From NCBI GenBank assembly GCA_937949615.1, contig CALEDQ010000023.1, positions 62,001 to 126,000 of the forward strand: 64,000 nucleotides of DNA. Direction: 5' to 3'. Position 1 is the stretch's first letter. Each line of letters begins with the position of its first letter. The translations under genes were made by a program, and so were the position numbers. The stretch is from an uncultured bacterium. GTDB taxonomy: Bacteria > Muiribacteriota > Ozemobacteria > Ozemobacterales > Ozemobacteraceae. The notes under the pieces were generated by a model. It saw only the letters and a list, made by a program, of their open reading frames with translations, was not told the origin of the DNA and ran no database searches. Positions 35,066-45,100 of the stretch are shown in pieces.

Positions 35066-36703
35066 ATGATTCGAAAAATTCAGGAGCCATTGCTGCGAGG
35101 CGTTTTCTTTGTCATTGTTGCTGTTGTTGCGTTGTTCAGTCTGCTGGAGGCAGGGCTGAACGCCGGCCGCAACGAATACTTCAATCAGGCGCCGCGCATT
35201 TCTCACCTGAATTCAAGTTCCATGAAAGTTGAATGGAACCTTTACCCGCAGTTCAACAAGAGCACTCATTATCAGGTGCAGCTTAACAACGCTCTTTACG
35301 GCTTTTCAACGAAAGACACTTCGAAAACTCTGTATAAACTGCAGCCGGGCGGAACCTATCGAGTTGCCATCGTTACCTATGACAAGGGCAGCGCCATTGG
35401 CGTATCGAGCGCAACTACCATCATGATGGGCCCGGCAGCCCCGGCCGGCATCTCGACTTACCAGATCGGTACCGATTCAGTCGGCCTTATCTGGCAGGCA
35501 GTGCCGACCGCCACAAAATATCGCATCTATCAGGCTCCCGATAAGCTTCTGCGTGAGATCGATGCGCCAGAAACCAAAGCTCTGCTGGGTGGTCTGATTT
35601 CCGGCAGTCTTGTCACGTTCAGGCTGACAGCGGTTAATGAAACAGGCGAATCTATTTTCAGTGATGATTTCAAGGTGCAGTTGCTGCCGGTCGGCCCGGT
35701 GGTCAGCATTGTCGAAAATCAGATCGGTTCAACCTGGTTCTCAATTCGCTGGAAACCGGTCGATCAGGCCATCAGTTACCGCATTATCGTTAACGACGAA
35801 GTCGTTGCTTCGGCCGCGGCCGATGTTAGCGAATACAAGATCGAAGGCCTGCCGGCAGGCACCACCGTCAGCGTCAAAATGACCGCGGTTAACAGCAGCG
35901 GCGTTTCTGAAACTTCCGAGCCGATCATTATTCAGCTGGTGCCGGCAACGCCGGTTCTTGCGGTAGCGGCCGTCTCATCGTATTCGTGCACTCTGACCTG
36001 GTCTGTGGCCAATGGGGCGACCTACTACAAGGTCTATCTTGATAAAAGCTATGCCATAATGAATGTGCCGGCCACGATCAATACCGTAACTCTGACCGAA
36101 CACATAACCGCCGGAACCACTGCAACCTATACCGTGGCCGCCGCCAACGGCACCGGCGAATCTGGCCAGTCGAACGAGGTTGTTGTCAGTTTTATGACAA
36201 ATTCAGCCACGATCCGTGAGCCCGGCGATATGGGCGCGGTGCAGGCTTCGCTCTACCAGTTCAGTGATCAGAAACTTCCAGAATCAATGCGTGGAAAGCC
36301 GCTGGTCTGGGTTTACTTTCCGCCCGAGCTGGTCGGGCCAGAGCTGGCTCTCGAAGTTTCATTCTTTGAATCGCTGACGCGTCTGCCTGAAATGTCAGGG
36401 GTAAGCTTCATCGGTGCCTTTACGCGAGAGACAGTGGAAGTAACCACCAAAGATGCGAAGAATGTTTCCTGGAAAAAGGCCCAGAAAAACGCCGATATCC
36501 GTATTCCAGGCCGCCTGCCGCTGGTGCGTTTATATGGCCCGGATGGGATCCTGCGCAATTCGATACATATTCCGATGGCGATTATCAGCCCCGATGAAAT
36601 CTATCGCGATCTTCCTGAAAGTGTCGAAAGAAACGCTGAGATGCTGCAGCTCTATCAGGAAAACCAGGAACGTTTCGATTCACTGCACACGCCCGAAAAA
36701 TAA
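35066..36703 (+). CDS. Membrane-anchored fibronectin type III protein
   Basis: 545 aa from the ATG at 35066. An N-terminal hydrophobic helix (LLRGVFFVIVAVVALFSLLEAG) is an anchor or uncleaved signal. Four FN3-like units follow over about 40-390, each with a conserved W...ATKYRIY-type strand (LIWQAVPTATKYRIYQ, IRWKPVDQAISYRIIV, LTWSVANGATYYKVYL). The C-terminal 130 residues look alpha/beta (GKPLVWVYFPPEL ... GRLPLVRLYGPDGILRNS) and recall a thioredoxin-like fold, without a CxxC. It should lie in the periplasm or at the surface, facing its FN3 part outward. The partner is unknown. Confidence 0.72.
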   Translation: MIRKIQEPLLRGVFFVIVAVVALFSLLEAGLNAGRNEYFNQAPRISHLNSSSMKVEWNLYPQFNKSTHYQVQLNNALYGFSTKDTSKTLYKLQPGGTYRVAIVTYDKGSAIGVSSATTIMMGPAAPAGISTYQIGTDSVGLIWQAVPTATKYRIYQAPDKLLREIDAPETKALLGGLISGSLVTFRLTAVNETGESIFSDDFKVQLLPVGPVVSIVENQIGSTWFSIRWKPVDQAISYRIIVNDEVVASAAADVSEYKIEGLPAGTTVSVKMTAVNSSGVSETSEPIIIQLVPATPVLAVAAVSSYSCTLTWSVANGATYYKVYLDKSYAIMNVPATINTVTLTEHITAGTTATYTVAAANGTGESGQSNEVVVSFMTNSATIREPGDMGAVQASLYQFSDQKLPESMRGKPLVWVYFPPELVGPELALEVSFFESLTRLPEMSGVSFIGAFTRETVEVTTKDAKNVSWKKAQKNADIRIPGRLPLVRLYGPDGILRNSIHIPMAIISPDEIYRDLPESVERNAEMLQLYQENQERFDSLHTPEK

Positions 36704-36844
36704 CACCGAAAGCTCTCTGGTCGCCAGCCTTTATGTGGCAGACTTTAAGCTCCGTAATTTTTTTGAAATCTGTGCTGATTGCTGTCTGGAGTTGTTGTAT
36801 ACTGCCTGGGCATTATGCTTAGAGAGGAATGAGAAGGCAACAAC

Positions 36845-39800
36845 ATGCGGCAGACCATTATTCCTGTTTTTGTGTTTCTTTTGTTTTCGTTCGTTTTTTT
36901 TCAGATGACCGGCTGCCGGCTGATAGATGGCTATTCAGATGACATCACTCTGCCGGCAGAACAGAACTTTTCAATGTCGCTGGCTGGAACGGTAATTCTG
37001 CCGGCAACGACCGAAGACGCCGCTTCTCTTCGCCATAACACCTCTGAAAACCTGAGCCCCGGCGTTACGGTTTCCGGCGATCTGTTACTGGCTGGTGTTG
37101 AAGTCTGGATCGATGAATTGCCGAATCTTCCACATCAATTTACCGATGACCAGGGAAAATATCTTTTTCGGGGCATTCCTGCCGGGAACTTTCACGTAGT
37201 AGCCGCCTATAGAAGCGGTAATCAGGTCCTGAAAGTTCGCTCGAACCCGGTCGAGATTGCTGCCGCTTCCGGCTCAGAGATAATTGTTCCAGATATGACC
37301 CTGAAAAAAGCGAGCAAGGTAGTTACCGGCGTTTTGCGTGATGACACGGGCAATTTTATGCCCGCAGGAACCGTTCTGGTTCTCTGGGGAGAAAAGTTCA
37401 CCGTCGGTGCCAACGGAACCTTTACTTCGCCGCCGCTGCCGGATAATGTCGCCACCGCGCCGCTTATAATTTTCGATACCCCGCAGACTCCTGCTCCGGC
37501 GGTGCTTCAACCGGTTGCCGGGCTGCCACAGGTTCAGGTGCAGTTCGTTTCGAGCGATCAGCCGACAACGGTCGATCTGCAGGTCGTCGAAGACCTGACG
37601 AAACCACAGCCAGTCGCCGCAACAGTCAGCCTGAGCAGAAACGATCAGATACTGACCGGGTCGAATATTCGTGTATTTCCCGGCGACCAGGTCAAGCTGT
37701 CTGTTGCTCTGATAAATATCGACTATACCTTGCCGGGCTTGCTTTTTGAATGGGATGCCAGCCGCGGCTCTTTTGCGCCAGGCCCTGAAAATGCCGCTTC
37801 TGTCACCTGGATTGTTCCTGAAGCCGCTGGTCTGGCAACTGTCAGTGTCAGGGTCAGTGCGCCTGAACGTGGTTTTGTCAAACTTTTCATTCCTCTGCTC
37901 GTAGAGATTCAATTGCCTAACCAGGTTTACAAGGTCTCTTTCGATGCGCGCGGCGGCAGTGCCGTTGCACCGGCATCGGTTTTTAAGGGTGAAAAAGTTA
38001 CGGAACCCGCCCCCCCGGCTCGTGCAGATTTTATTTTCGGCGGCTGGTATAAAGAACTGGCCTGTATCAACCCGTGGAATTTCGCTTCTGAGACGGTTTT
38101 TGACAACGTAAAACTTTATGCGCGCTGGATAACCAATACGGTTCAGACTGTTCAGGTTCTTTTCGATTCGGCAGGCGGCAGCCCGATAGCCGCAAGAAAT
38201 GCCGTGCCGGGTGAGAAGCTGGTTGAGCCGGCATTTCCGGTTCGCCAGGGTTACATTTTTACCGGCTGGTATAAAGACCCCGCTAAAACTGCAAAATGGG
38301 ATTTTGCCGTTGAAACGGTTGTGGCCGGCATGACTCTCTTTGCCCGCTGGGAAAGAGTCGCTTATGAGGTCACTTTTGATGCCGCCGGCGGCAGCTCAGT
38401 ACCGGCAAAAACCGTCGTTCATGGCGAAAAAATAGTCGAACCGGCGCGCCCGGTGTTCGACGGATACGATTTTGTCGGCTGGTTCAAAGATGCAGAAGGC
38501 ACCACCCCCTGGGATTTCAGCAGTGATACTGTTTTTGCCAGTCTGACTCTCTATGCCCGCTGGGTTCCGGTCGCGGCTCAGATGGTCGAAGTTCTTTTCG
38601 ATTCCGTCGGCGGCAGCACGGTTTCCGGCCAAACCCTGATCAAGGGCGAAAAACTGACCGAACCTGCACCTCCGACCCGCGAAGGCCATAATTTTGCCGG
38701 CTGGTATAAAGAAGCGGCCTGCGAAAACCCATGGAATTTCTCGACCGAAGCGGTTAGCGGCAATCTGACTCTTTATGCCCGCTGGATCGCGACAACCGTT
38801 CAGACGGTTGAAGTGCGTTTTGATGCGGCCGGTGGCAGCGACGTGACTGCAAAAATCGTCATACCCGGCGAAAGGATTGTCGAACCTGCCTGGCCAGAAC
38901 GCGTCGGTTATGAATTTGCCGGCTGGTATAAAGAACCTGAATGTATAAATGCCTGGAATTTCGCCACCGATACCGTTACTGCCAATGTCACCCTTTATGC
39001 CTGCTGGAAAATCAGTTCGTTGGTCGTGTTGTTTGATACGGCCGGCGGTTCTTTCGTTGCCTCTCAGACTCTGAATTATGGCGCGAGGGTCAGCGAACCT
39101 GTGCCGCCGGTGCGCACTAATTACGATTTTTCCGGCTGGTTCAAAGAGTCAGCCTATGTCAATGCCTGGCTTTTCTCTGCAGATATCGTTTCGGTAAATA
39201 TGACTCTGTATGCAAAATGGACTCCAAGAATGGCCGAGGTGCGCTTTGATTCAACTGGTGGCAGCGTTGTTGCCACTCAGACGATTGCCTATGGCGAAAA
39301 ACTCCCGGAGCCGACTGCGCCCGTGCGTGAAGGTCATAACTTTGCTGGCTGGTATAAAGAATCCGCTCTGGTCAATCCCTGGAACTTTGCAGGTGATATC
39401 GTTACCGGCAATCTTAGACTCTATGCCAGATGGATTGCCATAACCGTTCAGACTGTAGAAGTGCAGTTTGATTCAACTGGTGGCAATACTCTGACCGCTA
39501 AAGTCGTCGTTCCCGGCGAGAAAATTGTCGAACCGGTTGTCCCGGTGCGTGAAGGCTACGTCTTTGGCGGCTGGTATAAAGAGGCTGCTCTTACCACAAC
39601 CTGGAATTTCACAACCGATACTGTTACCGAAAACACCACTCTTTACGCCCGCTGGACGCAGAAAACTTTCGATGTTCTTTTCGATGCGGCCGGTGGCAGT
39701 GCAGTTGCTTCGCAGACCGTAGTCTATGATGGTAAAGCAACCGAGCCCGCCGTGCCGGTGCGTGAAGGTTACGCTTTTGGTTGCTGGTATAAAGAAGCCG

Positions 39801-40921
39801 CTCTCACAACGGTCTGGAATTTCACAACCGATACGGTTACCGCAGACACCACTCTTTACGCCAGCTGGGCTCAGAAAACCTTCGAAGTTATCTTCGATGC
39901 GGCTGGTGGCAGTGCAGTGGCTTCGCAGACCGTAGTTTATGGTGGTAAAGCAAGCGAGCCCGTCATACCGGTGCGCGAAGGTTACACTTTCGGCGGCTGG
40001 TATAAAGAAGCCGCTCTCACAACGGTCTGGAACTTCACAACCGATACGGTTACCGCAGACACCACTCTTTACGCCAGCTGGGCTCAGAAAACCTTCGAAG
40101 TTATCTTCGATGCGGCTGGTGGCAGTGCAGTGGCTTCGCAGACCGTAGTTTATGGTGGTAAAGCAAGCGAGCCCGCCGTGCCGGTACGCGAAGGTTACAC
40201 TTTCGGCGGCTGGTATAAAGAAGCCACTCTTACCACAGCCTGGAACTTCACGACCGATACGGTTACCGCAAACACCACACTTTACGCGCACTGGACCCGG
40301 ATGTTCACTCTTGCTTATGCTGCCGGGGCAAATGGTTCTTTGAGCGGCAGTCTGTCGCAGACGGTTGCTTCCGGTTCGAGCGGCACCGCGATTACTGCGG
40401 TTCCTGATACTGGTTATCGCTTTACCGGCTGGAGTGACGGCTCAATCCTCAACCCGCGCACCGACAGCAACGTTTCGGCTGCAATCAGCGTTACCGCAAA
40501 TTTTGCTGCCAAAGATGCCACGGTTCTTGCCGATGGCAGATACGCCTGGAGCGAAAACAGCGGCTGGCTTGATTTTTCGGCCGCTCAGGCAAGCGCCACG
40601 GCCAGACTCGGCAAAGCCGGTTATCTGGCTGGTATGGTCTGGCATGAAAACATCGGCTGGATCAGGCTGGGTGCACCAGGCGTGACACCTCCCTATGCAA
40701 ACAGCAGCGCCAGCAACTGGGGCGTCAATCTCGATGCGGCTGGTAAGCTCTCTGGCTATGCATGGAGTGAAAATGCCGGCTGGATCAACTTCAGCGCGAC
40801 TTCAGCCAGTGTCGTCCTCGACCAGACTACTGGCCTCATGACCGGGTCTGCCTGGGCAGAAAACCTTGGCTGGGTCAAGTTTGCCGGCTCACTTTACAGT
40901 GTAAAATTCAAGGTAGATTAA
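36845..40921 (+). CDS. Repeat lipoprotein with 11 InlB B-repeats
   Basis: 1358 aa. Signal peptide with lipobox MTGC near residue 24, so lipid-anchored. Order: a carboxypeptidase-regulatory-like domain (about 60-155), a second beta domain (160-360), then eleven Listeria-Bacteroides (InlB B) repeats of about 71 aa (about 361-1154), each with the FDAAGGS..., GYTFGGWYKE and TLYARW blocks. A divergent repeat follows (FTLAYAAGANGSLSGSL), then three WSENxGWxxF repeats. Such proteins are surface stalks or adhesins. The last three InlB units are almost the same at DNA level, showing recent tandem duplication. A C-terminal sorting signal is not seen. Followed 28 nt later by a DUF1566 protein gene. Confidence 0.9.
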   Translation: MRQTIIPVFVFLLFSFVFFQMTGCRLIDGYSDDITLPAEQNFSMSLAGTVILPATTEDAASLRHNTSENLSPGVTVSGDLLLAGVEVWIDELPNLPHQFTDDQGKYLFRGIPAGNFHVVAAYRSGNQVLKVRSNPVEIAAASGSEIIVPDMTLKKASKVVTGVLRDDTGNFMPAGTVLVLWGEKFTVGANGTFTSPPLPDNVATAPLIIFDTPQTPAPAVLQPVAGLPQVQVQFVSSDQPTTVDLQVVEDLTKPQPVAATVSLSRNDQILTGSNIRVFPGDQVKLSVALINIDYTLPGLLFEWDASRGSFAPGPENAASVTWIVPEAAGLATVSVRVSAPERGFVKLFIPLLVEIQLPNQVYKVSFDARGGSAVAPASVFKGEKVTEPAPPARADFIFGGWYKELACINPWNFASETVFDNVKLYARWITNTVQTVQVLFDSAGGSPIAARNAVPGEKLVEPAFPVRQGYIFTGWYKDPAKTAKWDFAVETVVAGMTLFARWERVAYEVTFDAAGGSSVPAKTVVHGEKIVEPARPVFDGYDFVGWFKDAEGTTPWDFSSDTVFASLTLYARWVPVAAQMVEVLFDSVGGSTVSGQTLIKGEKLTEPAPPTREGHNFAGWYKEAACENPWNFSTEAVSGNLTLYARWIATTVQTVEVRFDAAGGSDVTAKIVIPGERIVEPAWPERVGYEFAGWYKEPECINAWNFATDTVTANVTLYACWKISSLVVLFDTAGGSFVASQTLNYGARVSEPVPPVRTNYDFSGWFKESAYVNAWLFSADIVSVNMTLYAKWTPRMAEVRFDSTGGSVVATQTIAYGEKLPEPTAPVREGHNFAGWYKESALVNPWNFAGDIVTGNLRLYARWIAITVQTVEVQFDSTGGNTLTAKVVVPGEKIVEPVVPVREGYVFGGWYKEAALTTTWNFTTDTVTENTTLYARWTQKTFDVLFDAAGGSAVASQTVVYDGKATEPAVPVREGYAFGCWYKEAALTTVWNFTTDTVTADTTLYASWAQKTFEVIFDAAGGSAVASQTVVYGGKASEPVIPVREGYTFGGWYKEAALTTVWNFTTDTVTADTTLYASWAQKTFEVIFDAAGGSAVASQTVVYGGKASEPAVPVREGYTFGGWYKEATLTTAWNFTTDTVTANTTLYAHWTRMFTLAYAAGANGSLSGSLSQTVASGSSGTAITAVPDTGYRFTGWSDGSILNPRTDSNVSAAISVTANFAAKDATVLADGRYAWSENSGWLDFSAAQASATARLGKAGYLAGMVWHENIGWIRLGAPGVTPPYANSSASNWGVNLDAAGKLSGYAWSENAGWINFSATSASVVLDQTTGLMTGSAWAENLGWVKFAGSLYSVKFKVD
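37925..40306 (+). repeat. Eleven tandem InlB-type repeat units (about 213 bp each)
   Basis: Units 9, 10 and 11 start at 39668, 39881 and 40094, exactly 213 bp apart. From 39795 to 39962 the sequence is repeated at 40008-40175 with a single visible mismatch. Units 1-8 are diverged, so expansion at the 3' end is recent. Confidence 0.88.
40540..40890 (+). repeat. Three WSENxGWxxF-type repeats
   Basis: The encoded segments YAWSENSGWLDFS, VWHENIGWIRLG, YAWSENAGWINFS and SAWAENLGWVKFA recur at about 30-50 aa spacing in the C-terminus of the InlB-repeat lipoprotein. The repeat is diverged at DNA level. Confidence 0.7.
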
Positions 40922-40949
40922 TACCACAGGCGCAATAAGGGGATAAAAC

Positions 40950-42053
40950 ATGAAAAATAAAATCACTGGAAATATCAGTCTGCTTTCGCTCTTACTCGTA
41001 ATATTCGCCGCTTCAACGGTCTTTGCCGGCGATCTCAATGCGCCGGCCGGGCCGGCTGATGCCGGCAGTGCCATGTTCACGCTCGATGATATCTATAATC
41101 GTCTCAATACCGGAGCGCAGGGAATGAAACGCACCGGTCCTTTCGCCGAACCTTCGGCAGCACCCGGCAGCACTATGCGCAATCTGAATGACATCATGAA
41201 CAAAGCCCCCGTAGTTGACAACGCTGCTGGCGCCGGTGCCGAACACGTGCTGGCCGGTAAAACTTACTGGGGTCTTCAATCCGGCAACTGGGGTCTGCAG
41301 ACCGGTACTCTGGCCAACGTCGGTGCAGTGAACATTACGCCATCGACAGCCTCACAGACAATTTCCGCCGGTTTTCATGACGGAACGGGCAAAGTGGCCG
41401 GTGATGTCGATCTGGTATCAGATAACATCAGAGCTGGAGTGAATCTTTTCGGAGTCGATGGCAATACTGCCGTTGTCAATACTGCAAGCGGCAACGCCAC
41501 TGCCGGCGAACTCCTTTATAACCGGACCGCCTGGGTGAATGGGCAGGAAATCACCGGTACCCGTGTCGGAGGCGTATATCTTAAGGCCGGCGGCAGCTTC
41601 AGCCCACAGAAGCGCTGGTATGACAATGCTGACGGCACGATTACCGATGTAACCACTGGGCTGGTCTGGCTTAAAACCGTTTCTACATCGCCACGCACCT
41701 TTACGGCAACACCTTCGTCGTTACTTGATTCGGTCTGGTATACCAGCAATCTGATAAATGGCACCAGCGGGCTGAGCGATGGTTCACAATACGGCGACTG
41801 GCGGCTTCCAACCAAGAGAGAAATGCAATCGCTCATGACTGGCCCTGAAGCGATAGGTGCCGGCAACTACCAGGGCTTTTCTGTTTCAGATGCATCTGCT
41901 TACTGGACTTTTACCCATTCTTCCGTAGATTATCGCAAGGTTGTAACCGTCAATATCTCGACCGGAGCTTTGGTAGATGAACTGAAGAACACCTACGGGG
42001 CAACCTTGATTTATCGCCTCGTCTGGCCGGTTCGCACTGCACATCTTCACTGA
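40950..42053 (+). CDS. Secreted DUF1566-domain protein
   Basis: 367 aa with a signal peptide (residues 1-26, ending VFA-GDL). A Gly/Ala-rich middle (about 60-190) contains GKTYWGLQSGNWGLQTGTL. The C-terminal 170 residues match DUF1566 (Lcl C-terminal type), with RWYDNADGTITDVTTGLVWLK and DWRLPTKREMQSLM. This domain is common in exported proteins of uncertain function. It lies 28 nt after the InlB-repeat gene and is followed by a strong terminator, so the two are probably one transcript. Confidence 0.85.
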   Translation: MKNKITGNISLLSLLLVIFAASTVFAGDLNAPAGPADAGSAMFTLDDIYNRLNTGAQGMKRTGPFAEPSAAPGSTMRNLNDIMNKAPVVDNAAGAGAEHVLAGKTYWGLQSGNWGLQTGTLANVGAVNITPSTASQTISAGFHDGTGKVAGDVDLVSDNIRAGVNLFGVDGNTAVVNTASGNATAGELLYNRTAWVNGQEITGTRVGGVYLKAGGSFSPQKRWYDNADGTITDVTTGLVWLKTVSTSPRTFTATPSSLLDSVWYTSNLINGTSGLSDGSQYGDWRLPTKREMQSLMTGPEAIGAGNYQGFSVSDASAYWTFTHSSVDYRKVVTVNISTGALVDELKNTYGATLIYRLVWPVRTAHLH

Positions 42054-42056
42054 TAA

Positions 42057-42089
42057 AAAATCAGGCGGCCGAGGGGGCCGCCTGATTTT
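42057..42089. terminator. Bidirectional terminator
   Basis: AAAATCAGGCGGCC pairs with GGCCGCCTGATTTT around a short loop, with A- and T-runs on both sides, between the convergent DUF1566 and A2M genes. Confidence 0.88.
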
Positions 42090-42116
42090 GCACAATCACC
42101 CAGGTGGGGCAGGAAC

Positions 42117-45100
42117 TTATTTTTCGCTTACCTGCAGCACAAAGCTTTCTGAGTGGCTGTTGAATTCAGGTGCATACATGCACTGAATTTCGGCCATGCC
42201 GGTCTGATAGATGCCGGCGTGCTGCACGCGCAGCTCATACTCGAAAACGTAGGTGCCCTTGGGCAGATAATCGATGTAGAAGTGGGTCGCGGTGTCTTTG
42301 GTCGCTTCGTAGTAAGCCAGGCCATCCTGATACTTGTACTGCGAAATGACGTTGGTCGGTTCCATGCCGGCGCCGCGCTGGTCCTTCATGTGAATGTATT
42401 CCATGTCGCGGTCGGTGCGCAGTTCGATTCTGACGACTACCAGGTCGCCAACCTTGAGAACACCCTCAACCGGCTTGATGGTCGGGCCGGCATCGGTATC
42501 GGTTTTGACGAACAGCGTCTTTTTCAGTTTCAGGTTGGTTTCGTGCGGCGTGATCTTGCTCATGTCTTCGAGATACTGCCAGTGAACAGCACCCCAGGCG
42601 ACGCCCTGGTCTTCTTTGACCATTTCGATATCGCCCATTTCGGGTTTGACTTCAGAACCGGCGTAGATCTTCTGATAATAGCCGGTGCCGGCTTCCACCT
42701 TCTCGGGTTTCACTTCGTTGCCGCCAAGAACCACTTTGACCAGCTTGTCAGAGGCCAGCAGGTTGGCGCCACGCAGCAGCAGAGCATAGACCGCATCAGC
42801 AGTCGCCTTGGTCGTTTTCCAGTTCTGGGTCTGTTTCTGCTTCAGCAGCCAGACTTTGCAGTCTTCGACCGCCACGTCGTCTTTTGCAACTTCGGTCAGC
42901 ATTTCGATCATGACCGCCTGTGTTTCGATCTCGGCACGGTACCACCAGAACGAAATCTCATTTTCGCGCCAGAAACGGCCGAGTTCGGGGTCGGTGACGC
43001 TGCGTTCCAGCGCGCTTTTGACGATGGCAGCAGGAACCTTCGTATCGCCGAATCTCTGCAGTGCGAGAGCCATGTGGCCCTGAGCCAGTCTCGATCCGAC
43101 ATCGAGCCATTTGTTTCTGGCTTCGTCAAGGAAGAATTCAACCGCTTCTTTGCTGCCTTCAGGGATCGGGCGCTCTTTCAGGAAAAAGCTGCGGCCATAC
43201 AGATACATCGCATAGGTCGGGTTGATGTTGGTGCGTTTCTGATAATCCGGGTGCCTGATGATCTCGCGGTATTCCTTGTCGATCCAGTTGTCGAGATATT
43301 CAAGAGTGCGCAGGGCCATTTTTACATCGACGTCGACGCCAAGATGCCGCATGCGACCAAACCCGGTCATGATATAGAGAGTGATATACGAGTTCGGGTA
43401 ACCGCCCGGGAACCACGGGAAACCGCCATCAGAAAGCTGCATTTCGCCGAGTTTTTTCATTGCCCGGGTCATTTCCTGTTCGAGGCGGTTGGCGTCGAAC
43501 AGCACGCCGATCTTGTGCTTCTGTTCGGTTTCGCTCTTGGCATCGAGAACCCACGGGGTTTCGAGCAGAGTTACTGCCTTGAGATGCTCATTCTTTTCGA
43601 GGTTCGAATAGAGAGCCTTGCCACCGTTGGCTTCATCGGCTTTCCAGGTGTCGAAAACCTTTTTGATTTTCGGGTCTGAATTGGCGATGAATGATGCGAG
43701 ACAGTTGGCATAGATGCGGTTGAAGGTCTGTTCAGAACATTCATGCGGGAATTCCATCAGATAGGGGAGTGCCTGCACCGCATACCAGGCCGGGTTCGAG
43801 GTTACTTCGACAGTCAGGCCCTCGTGCTTGAGGGTATCGGACTGTTTCGATTCAATCAGCTTTTTGAAAGTGAATTTTTTCGTTTCGGGGCCTCTGATCG
43901 GCAGCGGCAGCGACTCGGTCACGAAAATGCGCCGTGACAGAATCGAAACCATGCCTTCTTCGCCGTCAGACAGTGCTTCAGTTGCGCCGACCACCTTGTA
44001 TTTAACGATGCCCGGTGTTTCGGGAACATTGAGTTCCCAGCCGAATGAACGGGATTCACCGGCCGGAATACTGAATTCGAGAGTATCTTTGTCGAGCTTG
44101 AATTCGGCATTGCGATTTGCGTCACTGACCGGGTCAAGCATGTTCAGGCGCAGTTTGCCTTTCTGTTCTTTGTCTGAGAGGTTGGTGACTTTGGCGGTGA
44201 AGCGCAGCTTGTCACCTTCGCGCAGAAATCTCGGCGGATTCGGCTGTACCATCAGGTCTTTTTGTGTGATGGTTTCGCCGGTGATGCTGCCGGCCTGCAG
44301 TTTACTACCGTGGGCAAAGCCAAGGAACTTCCAGGTGGTGAGGGCTTCGGGCATCGTGAATTCAATAGAGACAACACCATCTTCGCCGGTAATCAGGTGC
44401 GGGTAGAAGAATGCGGTTTCATTGAGATTGGCACGGGCCGAAACCTTGTCGAGATCGACTTCAGGTGCCTTGTCGGCGCCAGCGCCGGCACTGCCGCCGT
44501 TGGCCGCTTTCGCTGCTGCCGGGCCGCCATCGCGCTTTTCTTTCGCTTCCATGGGGGCGGCCGCCTGTGCCGAGAGGCCTTCGCTGTCGGCAAAGTTGTC
44601 GGCTGCCATACTCTTTTCCATCATCGGTTCTTCCAGGGCCATTCCGCCAGCCATCGGCGCGGCAGATGGTGCAGGCGGCATCGCTGACAGGCGCATGCTC
44701 TTAGAGCGATGCTGCATGTAATAGCCGAAGAAATCGTTCTGAATATTGTTCGGCAGCTGCGGGTAAGAGCGGTAGCCGATACCCGGGTAATGGTTGAGGT
44801 CGTTGGTCCAGACATAGAGGCCGGTCAGCTGGTTGGCAAAGCTGACGTTGACATAATTCGAATCAGAATAGAAAACCGGGAAACCGCTCGGCCAATTATG
44901 GTTGGCAAAGGCGTCGAGGCTGGCGTCATACATGGCGGCGACCATTTCGATGGCGCCCTTTTCGGCTTCGGGGCCAGAAATCTCAATTTTCCAGGTATCT
45001 TTTTGAGCCGGCTGCATCTTCGAGGTCATGTGCGCGAACTTGAGCTTGAGCTCTTTGTTCGACCAGGCGACCGGAACATACTGCACATGGAAATACTCAC

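Noticed and set aside
36736..36750. Second sigma-54-like element (TGGCAGACTTTAAGC) upstream of the InlB-repeat gene
   Set aside because: Spacing is right but the -12 part has AAGC instead of TTGC, and a TATACT -10 box lies closer to the gene.
37925..40306. Tandem DNA repeat as a CRISPR or satellite element
   Set aside because: The units are in frame and encode InlB-type protein repeats within one open reading frame.
42153..43679. Long 508-aa open frame antisense to the A2M gene
   Set aside because: It lies wholly within a well-supported coding frame on the other strand and its protein has no recognisable features; a GC-pattern shadow.
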